This document shows, one piece after another, positions 1 to 8,456 of a stretch of DNA of 50,586 nucleotides. The notes under the pieces were generated by a model. The model saw nothing but the letters and a program-made list of their open reading frames with translations, was not told the DNA's origin and did not search any database. Within the stretch, counting starts at the first letter, position 1. Each line of letters begins with the position of its first letter. Origin of the DNA: Candidatus Omnitrophota bacterium (GTDB taxonomy: Bacteria > Hinthialibacterota > Hinthialibacteria > Hinthialibacterales > JAKPRU01); assembly GCA_029568995.1 (NCBI GenBank), contig JAKPYU010000054.1, positions 1-50,586 of the forward strand, given 5' to 3'. The position numbers and the translations under genes were made by a program.

Positions 1-1035
1 CCCCTGAAATGCAACCGGCGCAATCTCTCCCGGCCCGATGGATGCCGCCGGTAGAGGTTCCGGGGCGATCTCGATTACTGCCGGTTCCAGTACGGGCTTC
101 GCCGTTGCTAAGGCATCCTGCAGATTTCCACCCCCCTCCAGAAAATTGTACACATCGCCCTTTTCCGGTAATCCAAGGGTCGCCGGGTCGATCTCCAGGA
201 TTGCAGAAGGAGGACTCGGCAGGGCTTTCAAGCAGTCGATTACATCTGCGATGTACTTCCGGCCCGGTTCGTCATTATCCTGCCAGCAGTAAACTATCTT
301 GCCTGCAAGCGGAGACCAGTCCGCGCCACGGGCATTCTGACTGCCACCTGGTGACGTCGTGGCCACGATGCCCGGAAGGGCTAAGGCGTTGATCGCATCC
401 GCACACTTCTCCCCTTCAACAACGATAGCAATAAGGGCATTGACAATAAGATCGCGCCTGTAAAGCGGATGAGGCTTGGCTGGTGCGCCGAAAAAGTAAC
501 GGCCACTTTCGCGCTTGCATTGCCGGAACTCCTTCCCGGATTCCGTTTTGATCCGATAGACGATAAGATGGTTTTCGGATTCCAGCCCGTAATGATAGAC
601 AGATTCGACCTTGCCGGACTTCGCCACCGCAGCCGTTAATGCGTCCAGGCTATCCCATCCGCGCCCGCCTGTGCCCGCTGGGGCACGAGCAGGCTTTGGC
701 CTATGGGTTTCATCGCGTGATTGTGCTTGCGCCGTATATGGATTTTCGCCCAACAGAGACGCGACCGCTTCCTTGAACGTTTGCCCGGCCCGGATTTTCT
801 GCCACTCCACGACATCGCCATCCGCTTCACATGAAAAGCACTTGCACCGCCAAACGCCGTTAGATGTTTGATACAAACTCGCTGACGGATGTTCGTCAGG
901 ATGTTGCGGATGTGGACACCGCCCACGGCTAACGTTTGGTCCCCATCCGATTACGCGCCGGATAAGGCTTTCATCCCGGCGGATTGCGTCCAATTCCAGG
1001 CGAGTCCCGGCCTGGTCGGTTGCGACGGCGGCCAT
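1..1035 (-). CDS. Primase-like protein, CHC2 zinc finger plus TOPRIM (partial)
   Basis: The frame starts at ATG 1035 and stays open to the window edge, so at least 345 residues are present and the C-terminus is missing. Residues 40-69 form a CHC2-type zinc finger (C40, H45, C66, C69), as in DnaG-like primases. Residues 203-265 carry TOPRIM signatures: the acidic EGEK motif at 207-210 and DND at 253-255. Enzymes of this build make RNA primers for replication of phages, plasmids and integrative elements. The start overlaps the stop of the upstream HTH gene (TAATG), so the two are probably translated together. Its place beside an integrase and a tRNA supports an integrated element. A helicase domain may follow beyond the edge, as in phage primase-helicases, but that is inference. 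Confidence 0.82.
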   Translation of the reverse strand, partial: MAAVATDQAGTRLELDAIRRDESLIRRVIGWGPNVSRGRCPHPQHPDEHPSASLYQTSNGVWRCKCFSCEADGDVVEWQKIRAGQTFKEAVASLLGENPYTAQAQSRDETHRPKPARAPAGTGGRGWDSLDALTAAVAKSGKVESVYHYGLESENHLIVYRIKTESGKEFRQCKRESGRYFFGAPAKPHPLYRRDLIVNALIAIVVEGEKCADAINALALPGIVATTSPGGSQNARGADWSPLAGKIVYCWQDNDEPGRKYIADVIDCLKALPSPPSAILEIDPATLGLPEKGDVYNFLEGGGNLQDALATAKPVLEPAVIEIAPEPLPAASIGPGEIAPVAFQG

Positions 1036-1268
1036 TACTCTTCACCCGTGTCGGTGGTAGACGTGCGGAGATGTTCAGAAATCCAGGTAGTTAAATCGCC
1101 TCTCCGATACCGAACCATCCGACAGGACAAGCGAACATATTTCGGCCCGCCGCCCCGATGCCGCCGCTGTTCGAGAAACCTCTTGCTGACGTTCAGAAAT
1201 TGCGCGGCTTGGGCCTGGTCAAGTAATTCTTCATGCTGAAAATCGGGGATGATATGGGACTGAGACAT
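1035..1268 (-). CDS. AlpA/excisionase-like helix-turn-helix protein
   Basis: This 77-residue protein has a MerR/AlpA-type winged helix fold. A helix reading AAQFLNVSKRFLEQRR is followed by a Gly-Gly-Pro turn, then a short strand and the pattern VRYRRGDLTTWI near residues 52-63, typical of the HTH_17 excisionase family. Such proteins bind near attachment sites as excision directionality factors or regulate element genes. The start ATG is preceded by GGAGG about 10 bases upstream. The stop overlaps the primase start by one base. It lies between the integrase and the primase in the same orientation, so a role in excision or control of the element is likely, though the exact role is inferred. Confidence 0.75.
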   Translation of the reverse strand: MSQSHIIPDFQHEELLDQAQAAQFLNVSKRFLEQRRHRGGGPKYVRLSCRMVRYRRGDLTTWISEHLRTSTTDTGEE

Positions 1269-1538
1269 GATGGGGGAACCTCCACAAGGTGGATTGTGTT
1301 CTCCTCATCGTCTCGATGGGAAGGATTCTTACTCGAAGAATGTTTCTCGATGCTTACCGCGGCCCGTGTTGTCACAACATGGACCGCATTTCCACTTTCA
1401 GGAAATCATAGTGTCGGGTTCCCGCTTAGTCAAGCGCCAACTATCGCATTCCTACCATTACCTATATTATCCCCATTTATATCTACTTAATTCCACACGG
1501 TTTACGAAATTGCAAAAAGTTTGCGCGAATGTTCTCAT
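1269..1538. other. Intergenic leader between integrase and HTH gene
   Basis: These 270 bases separate the integrase stop from the HTH start. They are more AT-rich than the flanks, especially 1430-1540. This is where a promoter for the leftward HTH-primase pair would sit. I found no convincing -10/-35 pair, no hairpin with a T-run and no credible small gene. Confidence 0.4.
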
Positions 1539-2720
1539 TCATTGCGCCTCTTTCGTTTTGCGTTTGAACCGCGCCAGGCTGACAACTTTCCCCAGCCGCT
1601 CGGTAGTGTCCTGGACGACATCCCGTGCAAGGTGTCCGTAGTGCGCCTGTGTGACGTGAATGCTCGAATGTCTCAACAGCCGTTGAATGATCTGCAATGG
1701 CACACCATCGGAGGCCAGGATCGAACCATACGACCGGCGCATATCGTGCAAGTGGAGATCCGGCAGACCAGCCCTCTCTCGAATCCTGTACCAGTTCTTT
1801 TCGATGTTGACCCTATGCGCCCCCGGACGTTCGCCCGGAATGACATGCGGGTTCCCCTGTAGTCTTGGGAGATTCTCCAGGATCTCGATTGCAGGCAGAT
1901 TCAAGGGCACACTCTGCGCATGACCGCTTTTCGTTTCGGGCAAGCGCAATTCCTTCCGCTCGATTGAAACGTCCTGCCATTGTGCGCGGAGGATCTCACT
2001 TTTCCGGCAACCTGTGAGAACCATCAACATAACAGCCGCCCGGACATAGATATCCGGTTCCTGGTCCAGGGATTCAATCAGCCGTGCCAGTTCTTCTCCC
2101 TGTATCCACCGATCGCGCCGATGTTCCGGGAACTTCGTCACACCCTTTGCCGGATTCGGATGCCCTTGCGGGAGATATCCTTGCCGTTCTCCCCAGCTGA
2201 ACATCGAGGATATCAAGGCTGTCACTCTGTTTGCCTCAATGGGCTTTTCCTTGCCGATGGACTCATGCAATTCGGAGACGTTATGGCGGGTGACGGATCG
2301 TGCCCTCCGGGTCCCCCAGGCCGGAATGATCCGCCCTTCGATCCGGTTCCGGTCCTGCCGGAATGATCGTTTATGGGCTTTGGAGTATTCGAGATACGAG
2401 GCACAAAGTTGCTCGATGTTGACGGCTTTCTTGGATTCGATCTTCTTATCAAGCGGGTCCTCACCGGAGAGGACTTCGGACAATTTTGCTCGTGCCAGCC
2501 GTCGGGCCTGGTCAACGGTAAGGATGGTGGCACTTCCAAGACTCATCCGGCGTTGACGACCTGCAAGCCGATAGTCGATCAAATACCGCTTCTTGCCTGT
2601 GGGGTATATTCGGATCGCCAGGCCACTGACCTCAGAATCGAAATAGATGTCACTGTCATGTTTTCCGGTTTTCTCGCAGACCAATCCGTCAATAAATCCT
2701 TTTGTGAACCGTGTGGCCAT
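1539..2720 (-). CDS. Tyrosine recombinase (P4-like integrase)
   Basis: This 393-residue protein has the usual length and build of P4-family integrases: an N-terminal arm-binding DUF4102-like domain (about 1-90), a SAM-like core-binding domain (about 100-185) and a C-terminal catalytic domain. The full catalytic set is visible: R239 in TGCRKSE, K264 in TKSGH, H325 and R328 in HDMR, H351 in LLRHSS and the nucleophile Y361 in AHYGH. It would catalyse site-specific integration and excision. Its start lies about 145 bases from the 3' end of tRNA-Thr, the standard arrangement when the tRNA is the attachment site. The gene looks intact, so the element may still be mobile if its other end is preserved. 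Confidence 0.95.
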   Translation of the reverse strand: MATRFTKGFIDGLVCEKTGKHDSDIYFDSEVSGLAIRIYPTGKKRYLIDYRLAGRQRRMSLGSATILTVDQARRLARAKLSEVLSGEDPLDKKIESKKAVNIEQLCASYLEYSKAHKRSFRQDRNRIEGRIIPAWGTRRARSVTRHNVSELHESIGKEKPIEANRVTALISSMFSWGERQGYLPQGHPNPAKGVTKFPEHRRDRWIQGEELARLIESLDQEPDIYVRAAVMLMVLTGCRKSEILRAQWQDVSIERKELRLPETKSGHAQSVPLNLPAIEILENLPRLQGNPHVIPGERPGAHRVNIEKNWYRIRERAGLPDLHLHDMRRSYGSILASDGVPLQIIQRLLRHSSIHVTQAHYGHLARDVVQDTTERLGKVVSLARFKRKTKEAQ

Positions 2721-2741
2721 GATCGTTTTCTCCTGTGATTG

Positions 2742-2779
2742 CCGTCAACAAAAACGTCCGTCAACAGTATCCGTCAACA
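2742..2779. repeat. Three direct repeats of CCGTCAACA, candidate integrase arm sites
   Basis: The 9-mer CCGTCAACA occurs at 2742-2750, 2758-2766 and 2771-2779, between the integrase start and the tRNA 3' end. Short direct repeats at this place are typical of arm-type binding sites for the N-terminal domain of tyrosine integrases. They may also lie in the integrase promoter and allow self-regulation. The repeats are seen directly; the function is inferred. Confidence 0.5.
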
Positions 2780-2864
2780 CAGCATAGGCAAAACGGTGTA
2801 GGTGTCAAGTAGGGGTCATTCTCAGAAAAGCCTTATTTTGTGGGGTTTTGTGGGAGAATAGGTA

Positions 2865-2937
2865 AGCCGGCGATGGGACTTGAACCCGCGACCTGCTGAT
2901 TACAAATCAGCTGCTCTACCAACTGAGCTACGCCGGC
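2865..2937 (-). tRNA. tRNA-Thr (anticodon UGU)
   Basis: A full cloverleaf can be drawn: acceptor stem GCCGGCG/CGCCGGC, D arm with AGCTCAGTTGGTAGAGC, anticodon stem GCTGA/TCAGC around loop TTTGTAA (anticodon TGT) and T arm GCGGGTTCAAGTCCCAT. It decodes ACA. The CCA end is not encoded: the bases after the acceptor stem are T, T, A, C. The gene lies 28 bases downstream of frr on the same strand, and its 3' end faces the integrase, making it the probable attachment site. Confidence 0.95.
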
Positions 2938-2965
2938 ATGTTGGACTGATACGACAACAAGGCCG

Positions 2966-3526
2966 CTAGAAATTCATGATCTCTTTTTCTTTGTCTTCCA
3001 GGGCGTTGTCGATCTTTTCGATAAACTGGTTAGTGAGTTCCTGTACACGATCCTGCATTTTGCGGGCGTCGTCTTCGGGAATATCGCCGTCTTTCTCCGC
3101 CTTCTTGAGATCGTCATTGGCCTCCCGGCGAATCCCGCGAATATGGACTTTCCCTTCTTCGGCGAGTTTCTTGACGACTTTCGCCAAATCTTTACGCCGT
3201 TCCTCCGTCAGGGGAGGGATCGACAATCGAATCAACTTGCCATCGCTGTTCGGCGTCAGCCCCAGATCGGACTTGTTAATTGCCCGCTCGATATCCCCGA
3301 TAATCGACTTGTCGTACGGTTGCACGACGATCAATCGAGCCTCCGGGACGGAGACATTCGCCAACTGCCGCAACGGTGTGCGTGTCCCGTATGCTTCCAC
3401 AGAAACGCCGTCGAGTAACGCGGCGGAAGCCCGGCCTGTGCGCAACCGAGCCATCTCTTGCCGACAGGCCTCTACGGCCTCTTCCATACGTAATTCGGTA
3501 TCGTCCAGGTAATCTTGGGATATCAT
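2966..3526 (-). CDS. frr: Ribosome recycling factor
   Basis: This 186-residue protein has the normal RRF length. After termination RRF splits post-termination ribosomes together with EF-G, in the cytoplasm. Family signatures include LRTGRASAALLDGV near residue 30, the LIVVQPYDKS segment in the middle of the protein and RRKDLAKVVKKLAEEGKV further on, then the long C-terminal helix region with EDDARKMQDRVQELT. It is the last gene of the rpsB-tsf-pyrH-frr cluster, 43 bases after pyrH, an order conserved across many bacteria. Nothing is odd about it. Confidence 0.97.
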   Translation of the reverse strand: MISQDYLDDTELRMEEAVEACRQEMARLRTGRASAALLDGVSVEAYGTRTPLRQLANVSVPEARLIVVQPYDKSIIGDIERAINKSDLGLTPNSDGKLIRLSIPPLTEERRKDLAKVVKKLAEEGKVHIRGIRREANDDLKKAEKDGDIPEDDARKMQDRVQELTNQFIEKIDNALEDKEKEIMNF

Positions 3527-3569
3527 CGCAACCTCCGATTCCGGCCCCCTCTTGGGAAGTCGCCGGTTT

Positions 3570-4286
3570 CTAGCCTTCCACTCGTGTTCCCGTGCGATCT
3601 CCCCGCAAGGCTTTCAGAATCCCATCCGGTACGGTCATATCGAAAACCACGATCGGCAAGTGATTCTCGCGGCACACAGCAACGGCAGCGGTATCCATTA
3701 CCCCTAATCCGCGCTGAATGACCTCCGAATACGTCAAGCGGTCATAGCGTTCGGCATCGGGAAATTTCTCCGGATCCTGCGAATAGACGCCATCCACCCG
3801 TGTGGCTTTGTAAACCGCATCGGCCTGGATCTCCGCGGCGCGCAACGCGGCTGCGGTATCCGTTGTGAAGAACGGATTACCCGTACCCGCCGCCAGAATG
3901 ATCACTCGTCCCTTTTCCAGATGTCGGATCGCTCTTCGGCGGATATACGGTTCTGCCACGCGAGTCATATCGAATGCGGTCAATACGCGCGTTGGAATCC
4001 CGTGACGCTCCAGGGAGGCTTGCAGGGCCAGCGCATTGATGACCGTCGCCAACATGCCCATGTAATCCGCCGTAGATCGATCGATCCACGAAACGTCTCT
4101 TGCGCCTCCCCGCCAAATATTCCCACCCCCGACCACGACTGCCAGCTGCAGTCCATCCGAAACCGCCCGCGCGATCTGACATGTAATGTCTTCCAGGGTG
4201 GGAAAATGGATGCCTTTTCGTTCGGTTCCGGCAAGGGCTTCTCCAGACAGTTTCAGGAGAACGCGATGAGGAGGACCATCCGACAT
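3570..4286 (-). CDS. pyrH: UMP kinase
   Basis: This 238-residue cytoplasmic enzyme phosphorylates UMP to UDP with ATP, in pyrimidine nucleotide synthesis. It belongs to the amino-acid-kinase fold. The N-terminal phosphate loop LLKLSGEAL follows the start closely, VVVGGGNIWRG comes next, and the GTGNPFFTTDTAAALRA nucleotide region and the KATRVDGVYSQDP segment typical of PyrH are present. The start ATG lies 31 bases after tsf and the next gene, frr, begins 43 bases downstream, so one transcript is likely. Length and motifs are normal. Confidence 0.97.
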   Translation of the reverse strand: MSDGPPHRVLLKLSGEALAGTERKGIHFPTLEDITCQIARAVSDGLQLAVVVGGGNIWRGGARDVSWIDRSTADYMGMLATVINALALQASLERHGIPTRVLTAFDMTRVAEPYIRRRAIRHLEKGRVIILAAGTGNPFFTTDTAAALRAAEIQADAVYKATRVDGVYSQDPEKFPDAERYDRLTYSEVIQRGLGVMDTAAVAVCRENHLPIVVFDMTVPDGILKALRGDRTGTRVEG

Positions 4287-4317
4287 GTTCCAGACCTTGT
4301 TCTTTTCTCGTTACGGA

Positions 4318-4914
4318 TCATTCCTCGCCCAGCTGAAACCGGGCGAACCGACGGATCACAATATTCTCGCCGATCTTACCGATGAGTTCTTTCAACAATT
4401 CCTCAACCGTGATATCCGGGTTCTTGACGAACGGCTGTTCCAGGAGGCAGATCTGGGCGTAGAACTTCTCCAGGCGGCCTTCTACCATCTTCTCAATCAC
4501 CTTCTCCGGTTTGCCTGAAGCCTTTGCCTGATTAACCAGCACCTCGCGTTCGGACTCGAGCACGGATGCCGCAACCTGGTCCCGGGAGACACACTGGGGA
4601 CTGGACGCGGCAACGTGCATCGCAATGTCCTTGGCGAATTGCTGGAATTGCTCGTTTCGAGCCACGAAATCGGTTTCGCAATTCACCTCCACAAGCACTC
4701 CGATCCGATTCCCCGGATGGATATAGGAAAAGACCACCCCTTCTTTGGCTGTGCGTCCGACGCGTTTCGCCGCGCTTGCAATGCCCTTCTCGCGAAGAAT
4801 CTTGATGGCTCGCTCCATATCGCCACCGGCTTCGGTAAGGGCTTTTTTGCAGTCCATCATTCCGGCACCGGTTTTCTCGCGAAGATCTTTAACCTGTGTG
4901 GCTGAAATCTCCAT
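4318..4914 (-). CDS. tsf: Translation elongation factor Ts (short form)
   Basis: EF-Ts exchanges GDP for GTP on EF-Tu in the cytoplasm. The N-terminal UBA-like domain is clear (residues 1-50: VKDLREKTGAGMMDCKKAL), followed by the exchange motif NCETDFVARN near residue 80. At 198 residues it is the short form, with one core subdomain as in Thermus or cyanobacteria, rather than the roughly 280-residue Escherichia coli form. It lies between rpsB (79 bases upstream) and pyrH (31 bases downstream), the classical order. Confidence 0.97.
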   Translation of the reverse strand: MEISATQVKDLREKTGAGMMDCKKALTEAGGDMERAIKILREKGIASAAKRVGRTAKEGVVFSYIHPGNRIGVLVEVNCETDFVARNEQFQQFAKDIAMHVAASSPQCVSRDQVAASVLESEREVLVNQAKASGKPEKVIEKMVEGRLEKFYAQICLLEQPFVKNPDITVEELLKELIGKIGENIVIRRFARFQLGEE

Positions 4915-4993
4915 TCATGTCTCCTTTTTCAACAATCCGCAAATCCGCAGCAGTCTGCTGTTCTCTCCTCTATCCGGTCCAGTCCCGCTTTGG

Positions 4994-5812
4994 CTATCTT
5001 TCGTCTTCGAGATCCTCATCCGCACCGTCGCCGAAGGATTCCTCTTCATCGCCGTCAATGGCTGCATCTTCGTTCAGTGCGACATCGTCCTCGTCTTCCA
5101 AGTCTTCGCGGACCTGCTGGCCTTCAGCCGCGGCCATCTTCCCTTCGATCACAGCGTCCGCAATACGTGCGGTCATCAATCGCACCGCCCGGATTGCATC
5201 GTCATTTCCCGGGATCACGAAGTCGATCGTGTCCGGGTCGCAGTTGGTATCGACAATGGCAATGACCGGAATACCGAGCTTATTCGCTTCCTGAACGGCG
5301 ATCTTCTCCTTACGGGTATCGGTCACGAAAATGGCACGTGGAACATCGTTCATGTCCTGGATCCCGCCGAGGTTCTTCTCGAGTTTGTCCCGTTGTTTAA
5401 CGAGATGACTGACCTCTTTTTTCTTGAGTTTCTCGATGGTTCCGTCCTGGATCATCCCTTTGATCTTGTCCAGCTTGTCGAGGCTCTTGTGGATGGTTTG
5501 ATGGTTGGTAAGCATTCCACCGAGCCAGCGCTGGTTGACATACGGCATTCCGCACCGCTTGGCTTCTTCCACAATGGTCTCTTGGGCCTGTTTCTTCGTA
5601 CCGACGAACAGGACTTCTCCGCCTTCCGCTGCCATATCCCGAACGAAACGGCATGCTTCTTTAAGAAGGCGGACAGTCTTCTTGAGGTCGATGATATAGA
5701 TGCCGTTTCGCTGGCCAAAGATGTATTTGGCCATTTTGGGATTCCATCGACGGGTTTGATGCCCGAAATGGACCCCAGATTCCAAGAGTTGTTTCATGTT
5801 TACCGCGGACAA
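4994..5812 (-). CDS. rpsB: 30S ribosomal protein uS2
   Basis: This 272-residue small-subunit ribosomal protein binds late in 30S assembly and recruits S1. Family blocks are plain: [19 protein letters not shown] at the start, [15 protein letters not shown], and [21 protein letters not shown]. The chosen start is TTG at 5812, because an AGGAG lies about 8 bases upstream; an in-frame ATG five codons later (5797) would put that site too far away. The last 35-40 residues form a very acidic tail rich in Asp and Glu, longer than in many S2 proteins. It is the first gene of the cluster. Confidence 0.96.
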   Translation of the reverse strand: MSAVNMKQLLESGVHFGHQTRRWNPKMAKYIFGQRNGIYIIDLKKTVRLLKEACRFVRDMAAEGGEVLFVGTKKQAQETIVEEAKRCGMPYVNQRWLGGMLTNHQTIHKSLDKLDKIKGMIQDGTIEKLKKKEVSHLVKQRDKLEKNLGGIQDMNDVPRAIFVTDTRKEKIAVQEANKLGIPVIAIVDTNCDPDTIDFVIPGNDDAIRAVRLMTARIADAVIEGKMAAAEGQQVREDLEDEDDVALNEDAAIDGDEEESFGDGADEDLEDER

Positions 5813-6113
5813 AAAACGATCTCCTCTCTATGTAAGAGATGTTAAATGCATAGCCTTGACTAAATACCACTTCTCGGCTTTCCCTTCAAGGGGACTCCAT
5901 ACAGGGATTTGTCCTAGGTTGTTCATTATCATAGAGATAATTCTCCGGTTATTTTCTCTTGAGGCGACCTTTTCAGTGTTCTGCGCGATCACACTGCCCC
6001 ACATTCCTTGCGATTCCCGAAAGCGAAAAGACTGCCTTCCGTTGCACCCGGAAACGGCCCATGGGACACTGCGCAATTGATAATTCTGACCTCCAGGAGC
6101 GTGTGTTTAAGCA
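5813..6113. promoter_or_regulatory. Divergent promoter region between rpsB and the ROK gene
   Basis: This 301-base gap separates two divergently read genes and must hold promoters for both. On the minus strand a TATGAT hexamer near 5928-5933 could be a -10 element for the rpsB operon, which would give a leader of over 100 bases. No clear -35 match was found. An RNA element in the leader of rpsB is possible, but I see no hairpin strong enough to claim it. Confidence 0.35.
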
Positions 6114-7085
6114 ATGGAACAGTTATCCATCGGAATTGATTTAGGTGGCACATATATCAAAGCCGGAGTGATTACCAATCAAGGCAAGGCAATCCGGCAA
6201 TGGAAAATCCCGACAGAAGGACAACAGGGAGGCCCCGCCGTCGTCCGGCGCATGTCGGACTTGGTCGCCGAGATACTGGAATCTCCGGAGGTGGCGTCGA
6301 AAAGAGACTCTGTTGTTGGGGTCGGAATCGGCAGCCCCGGACTGGTAGACCAGCGCGCCGGAACAATCACCAGGCCGGTGAACATCCCCAACTGGGAGGA
6401 TGCGGTTCCGATCAAGAAAATCTTTGAAGAACGTCACGGATTGCCGACACAGGCCGATAACGACGCGAACGCCTGCGGGTTGGGGGAAGCGTGTTTCGGT
6501 GCGGGTCGCGGAAAATCGGTTGTGGTGGCTTTGACGCTTGGAACCGGTGTCGGCGGGGCCATTGTTGTGGATGGGAAGGTGTTTCATGGTTCAAGGGGAT
6601 ATGCGGGTGAGCTGGGACACACCTGCGTAGACCCGGAAGGTCCGCCATGTGCCTGTGGGGGGATCGGATGTGTAGAAGGGTACGCCTCCGCGAACGCCAT
6701 CGCCCGATACGCGACAGAACTTGTCGCCCAGGGTCGTCACAAATCCTACCTGGTGGACTGGTCCAGGGATGGCACGCCGATCACCTCCAAGATGGTTTAC
6801 GAAGCTGCCGTAAAACAGGATCCTCTGGCCTTGCGCGTGATCGCCCGTGCCGGACGATATTTGGGAGTGGCTGTATCGAATTTCTGTGTTGCATTGAATC
6901 CGGAGGTCGTGGTGATCGGCGGCGGAGCCTCGGCAATGGGGGATTTGCTGTTCGATCATATTCGGCGTGAAATGGAAATGCGTGTCTATTTCAGCCCTTA
7001 TTACACGACAGAAGTCTGCCGTGCTCAGCTGGGAGAAGATGCCGGATTCACCGGGGCCGCCTGTCTGGCTTTGACGGTCAGATAA
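6114..7085 (+). CDS. ROK-family sugar kinase (probable glucokinase)
   Basis: This 323-residue protein has the full ROK pattern. The N-terminal phosphate motif GIDLGGTYIKAGV covers residues 7-19, the catalytic base is D117 in DNDAN, a second phosphate loop GTGVGGA is at 143-149, and E166/H169 lie in GELGHT. The zinc signature CACGGIGCVE is at 179-188 with C179, C181 and C186. ROK kinases phosphorylate glucose or N-acetylated hexoses in the cytoplasm; this sequence is closest in style to glucokinases, but the substrate is inferred. A TAA two codons upstream of the ATG limits how far the start can move. It reads away from rpsB and converges on the radical SAM gene. Confidence 0.9.
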   Translation: MEQLSIGIDLGGTYIKAGVITNQGKAIRQWKIPTEGQQGGPAVVRRMSDLVAEILESPEVASKRDSVVGVGIGSPGLVDQRAGTITRPVNIPNWEDAVPIKKIFEERHGLPTQADNDANACGLGEACFGAGRGKSVVVALTLGTGVGGAIVVDGKVFHGSRGYAGELGHTCVDPEGPPCACGGIGCVEGYASANAIARYATELVAQGRHKSYLVDWSRDGTPITSKMVYEAAVKQDPLALRVIARAGRYLGVAVSNFCVALNPEVVVIGGGASAMGDLLFDHIRREMEMRVYFSPYYTTEVCRAQLGEDAGFTGAACLALTVR

Positions 7086-7116
7086 CACGCAGTCGCCTGA
7101 TATCTTCTGGAGCCGG

Positions 7117-8412
7117 TCAATCCACGACAGGCATTCTCTGTGCTTTTTTTCGATAACTCCAGTTCATGGCCAGACGGGATGGAATACCACGGTAACTCCG
7201 AAAAGTGCGCATCAGGACTTTGCCGAGAGTATAGGATTCTCGGAAAGTCCGATAGAAATGATTCTGCAGTTCACCGACTGACATGTTCCGCGGCTGGAAA
7301 ACCACTTCAGCCGTGTGATATTTGGCCCAGTCGCGGTCAATGATCCTCCCCTGTGACTCCAGGGTTTCAAAGAGCCGGGTTCCGGGGAACGGCGTCAGAA
7401 CATGGTACTCGACCGCGTCAATGCGATGTTCGAAGACAAAGTCCAACGTCCGTTGAAAAACCGTCAGATCGTCTTCATCCAATCCGAAAATGAAACTCCC
7501 AAGGATGTTGATCCCAGCCTTTTGGATTCTGCGGATGGCTTCTCCGAAGCCACCGGCGCGGTTCCACTTCTTATTGAGGTTTGCCAGGTTCTGTTCCGAT
7601 AGGGATTCAAAACCGATAAAGGCGTAGCGCCCTCCACTTTTCGCATACAGATCCAGTAATTCGTCGTCTCGTGCGAGGGTGATGGATGTCTGGCCACCCC
7701 AGGTTCGTTTCAGTGGGATCAGGGCGCGAAAGAGTTCCTTGGCATACGTGGGATTTCCGCAGATATTATCGTCCACGAACAAGAAGTCCCGGGTGTCAAA
7801 CGCCCGAATCTCCTCCAGCACCTCCGCCACAGGACGGGTCCGGAACTTGCGCCCGAATACACCGGTTACCGCGCAGAAGTCACAGTCGAATGGGCAACCT
7901 CTCGTGGCCTGGACGGTATTGAAACAGGCGACATACATGTCCCGGTCAAGAAGATCGCGTCGGGGAATCTTCATATCCCGCATATCGCAGAGATTCTCCC
8001 CTCGGTAGATCCGCTGGAGTTTTCCCGCCTCCAAATCTCGAAGCAGGGTTTCCCAAATCAGTTCCGCCTCACCGATCACCACTGCATCAGCATGATGAAG
8101 GGCCTCCTGGGGCAACGCGCTCACATGCACGCCGCCGAGCACAACGGGAATTCCCCGCTTGCGGAATCCATCGGCAATTTCGTAGGCGCTCGGAATCTCC
8201 GCCGTGAACGAGGTGATTCCTACAAGATCCACCTTGCAGTCGAAATCCACCGGCTGGGCACGGGAATCGAGAATCGAGACTTGCCAATCGTTGGGAGTCA
8301 GTGCTGCGAGGGTCGGCAGGCTCAAGCGCACAAAGCCGGTTTTCCCACGAGTCACTTTACCCCAGAACCCCCGTTCGTTCTGGGGCAATACCAGGAGCAG
8401 TCTCTTATCCAT
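7117..8412 (-). CDS. B12-binding-domain radical SAM protein
   Basis: This 431-residue protein has an N-terminal cobalamin-binding-type Rossmann domain (about 1-135, with IPVVLGGVHVSALP near 88-101) and a radical SAM barrel with C173, C177 and C180 in the CxxxCxxC cluster motif. Residues 205-212 and beyond fit the usual barrel, and FPGTRLFETL marks the C-terminal part. Such enzymes often do C-methylations or ring rearrangements of lipids or natural products; the substrate is unknown. The ATG at 8412 is preferred because the domain begins there and AAGAGA lies just upstream. A GTG at 8457 overlapping the upstream stop (TAGTG) would add 15 residues. It is probably cotranscribed with the unknown gene upstream. 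Confidence 0.87.
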   Translation of the reverse strand: MDKRLLLVLPQNERGFWGKVTRGKTGFVRLSLPTLAALTPNDWQVSILDSRAQPVDFDCKVDLVGITSFTAEIPSAYEIADGFRKRGIPVVLGGVHVSALPQEALHHADAVVIGEAELIWETLLRDLEAGKLQRIYRGENLCDMRDMKIPRRDLLDRDMYVACFNTVQATRGCPFDCDFCAVTGVFGRKFRTRPVAEVLEEIRAFDTRDFLFVDDNICGNPTYAKELFRALIPLKRTWGGQTSITLARDDELLDLYAKSGGRYAFIGFESLSEQNLANLNKKWNRAGGFGEAIRRIQKAGINILGSFIFGLDEDDLTVFQRTLDFVFEHRIDAVEYHVLTPFPGTRLFETLESQGRIIDRDWAKYHTAEVVFQPRNMSVGELQNHFYRTFRESYTLGKVLMRTFRSYRGIPSRLAMNWSYRKKAQRMPVVD

Positions 8413-8456
8413 GAAGGTCTCTTTGTCTCTGAGGCAAGCGCCGATCCGGACTGCCA

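Noticed and set aside
4745-5845. 366-codon plus-strand open frame
   Set aside because: It lies wholly opposite tsf and rpsB, has no family features and is a mirror of their codon structure.
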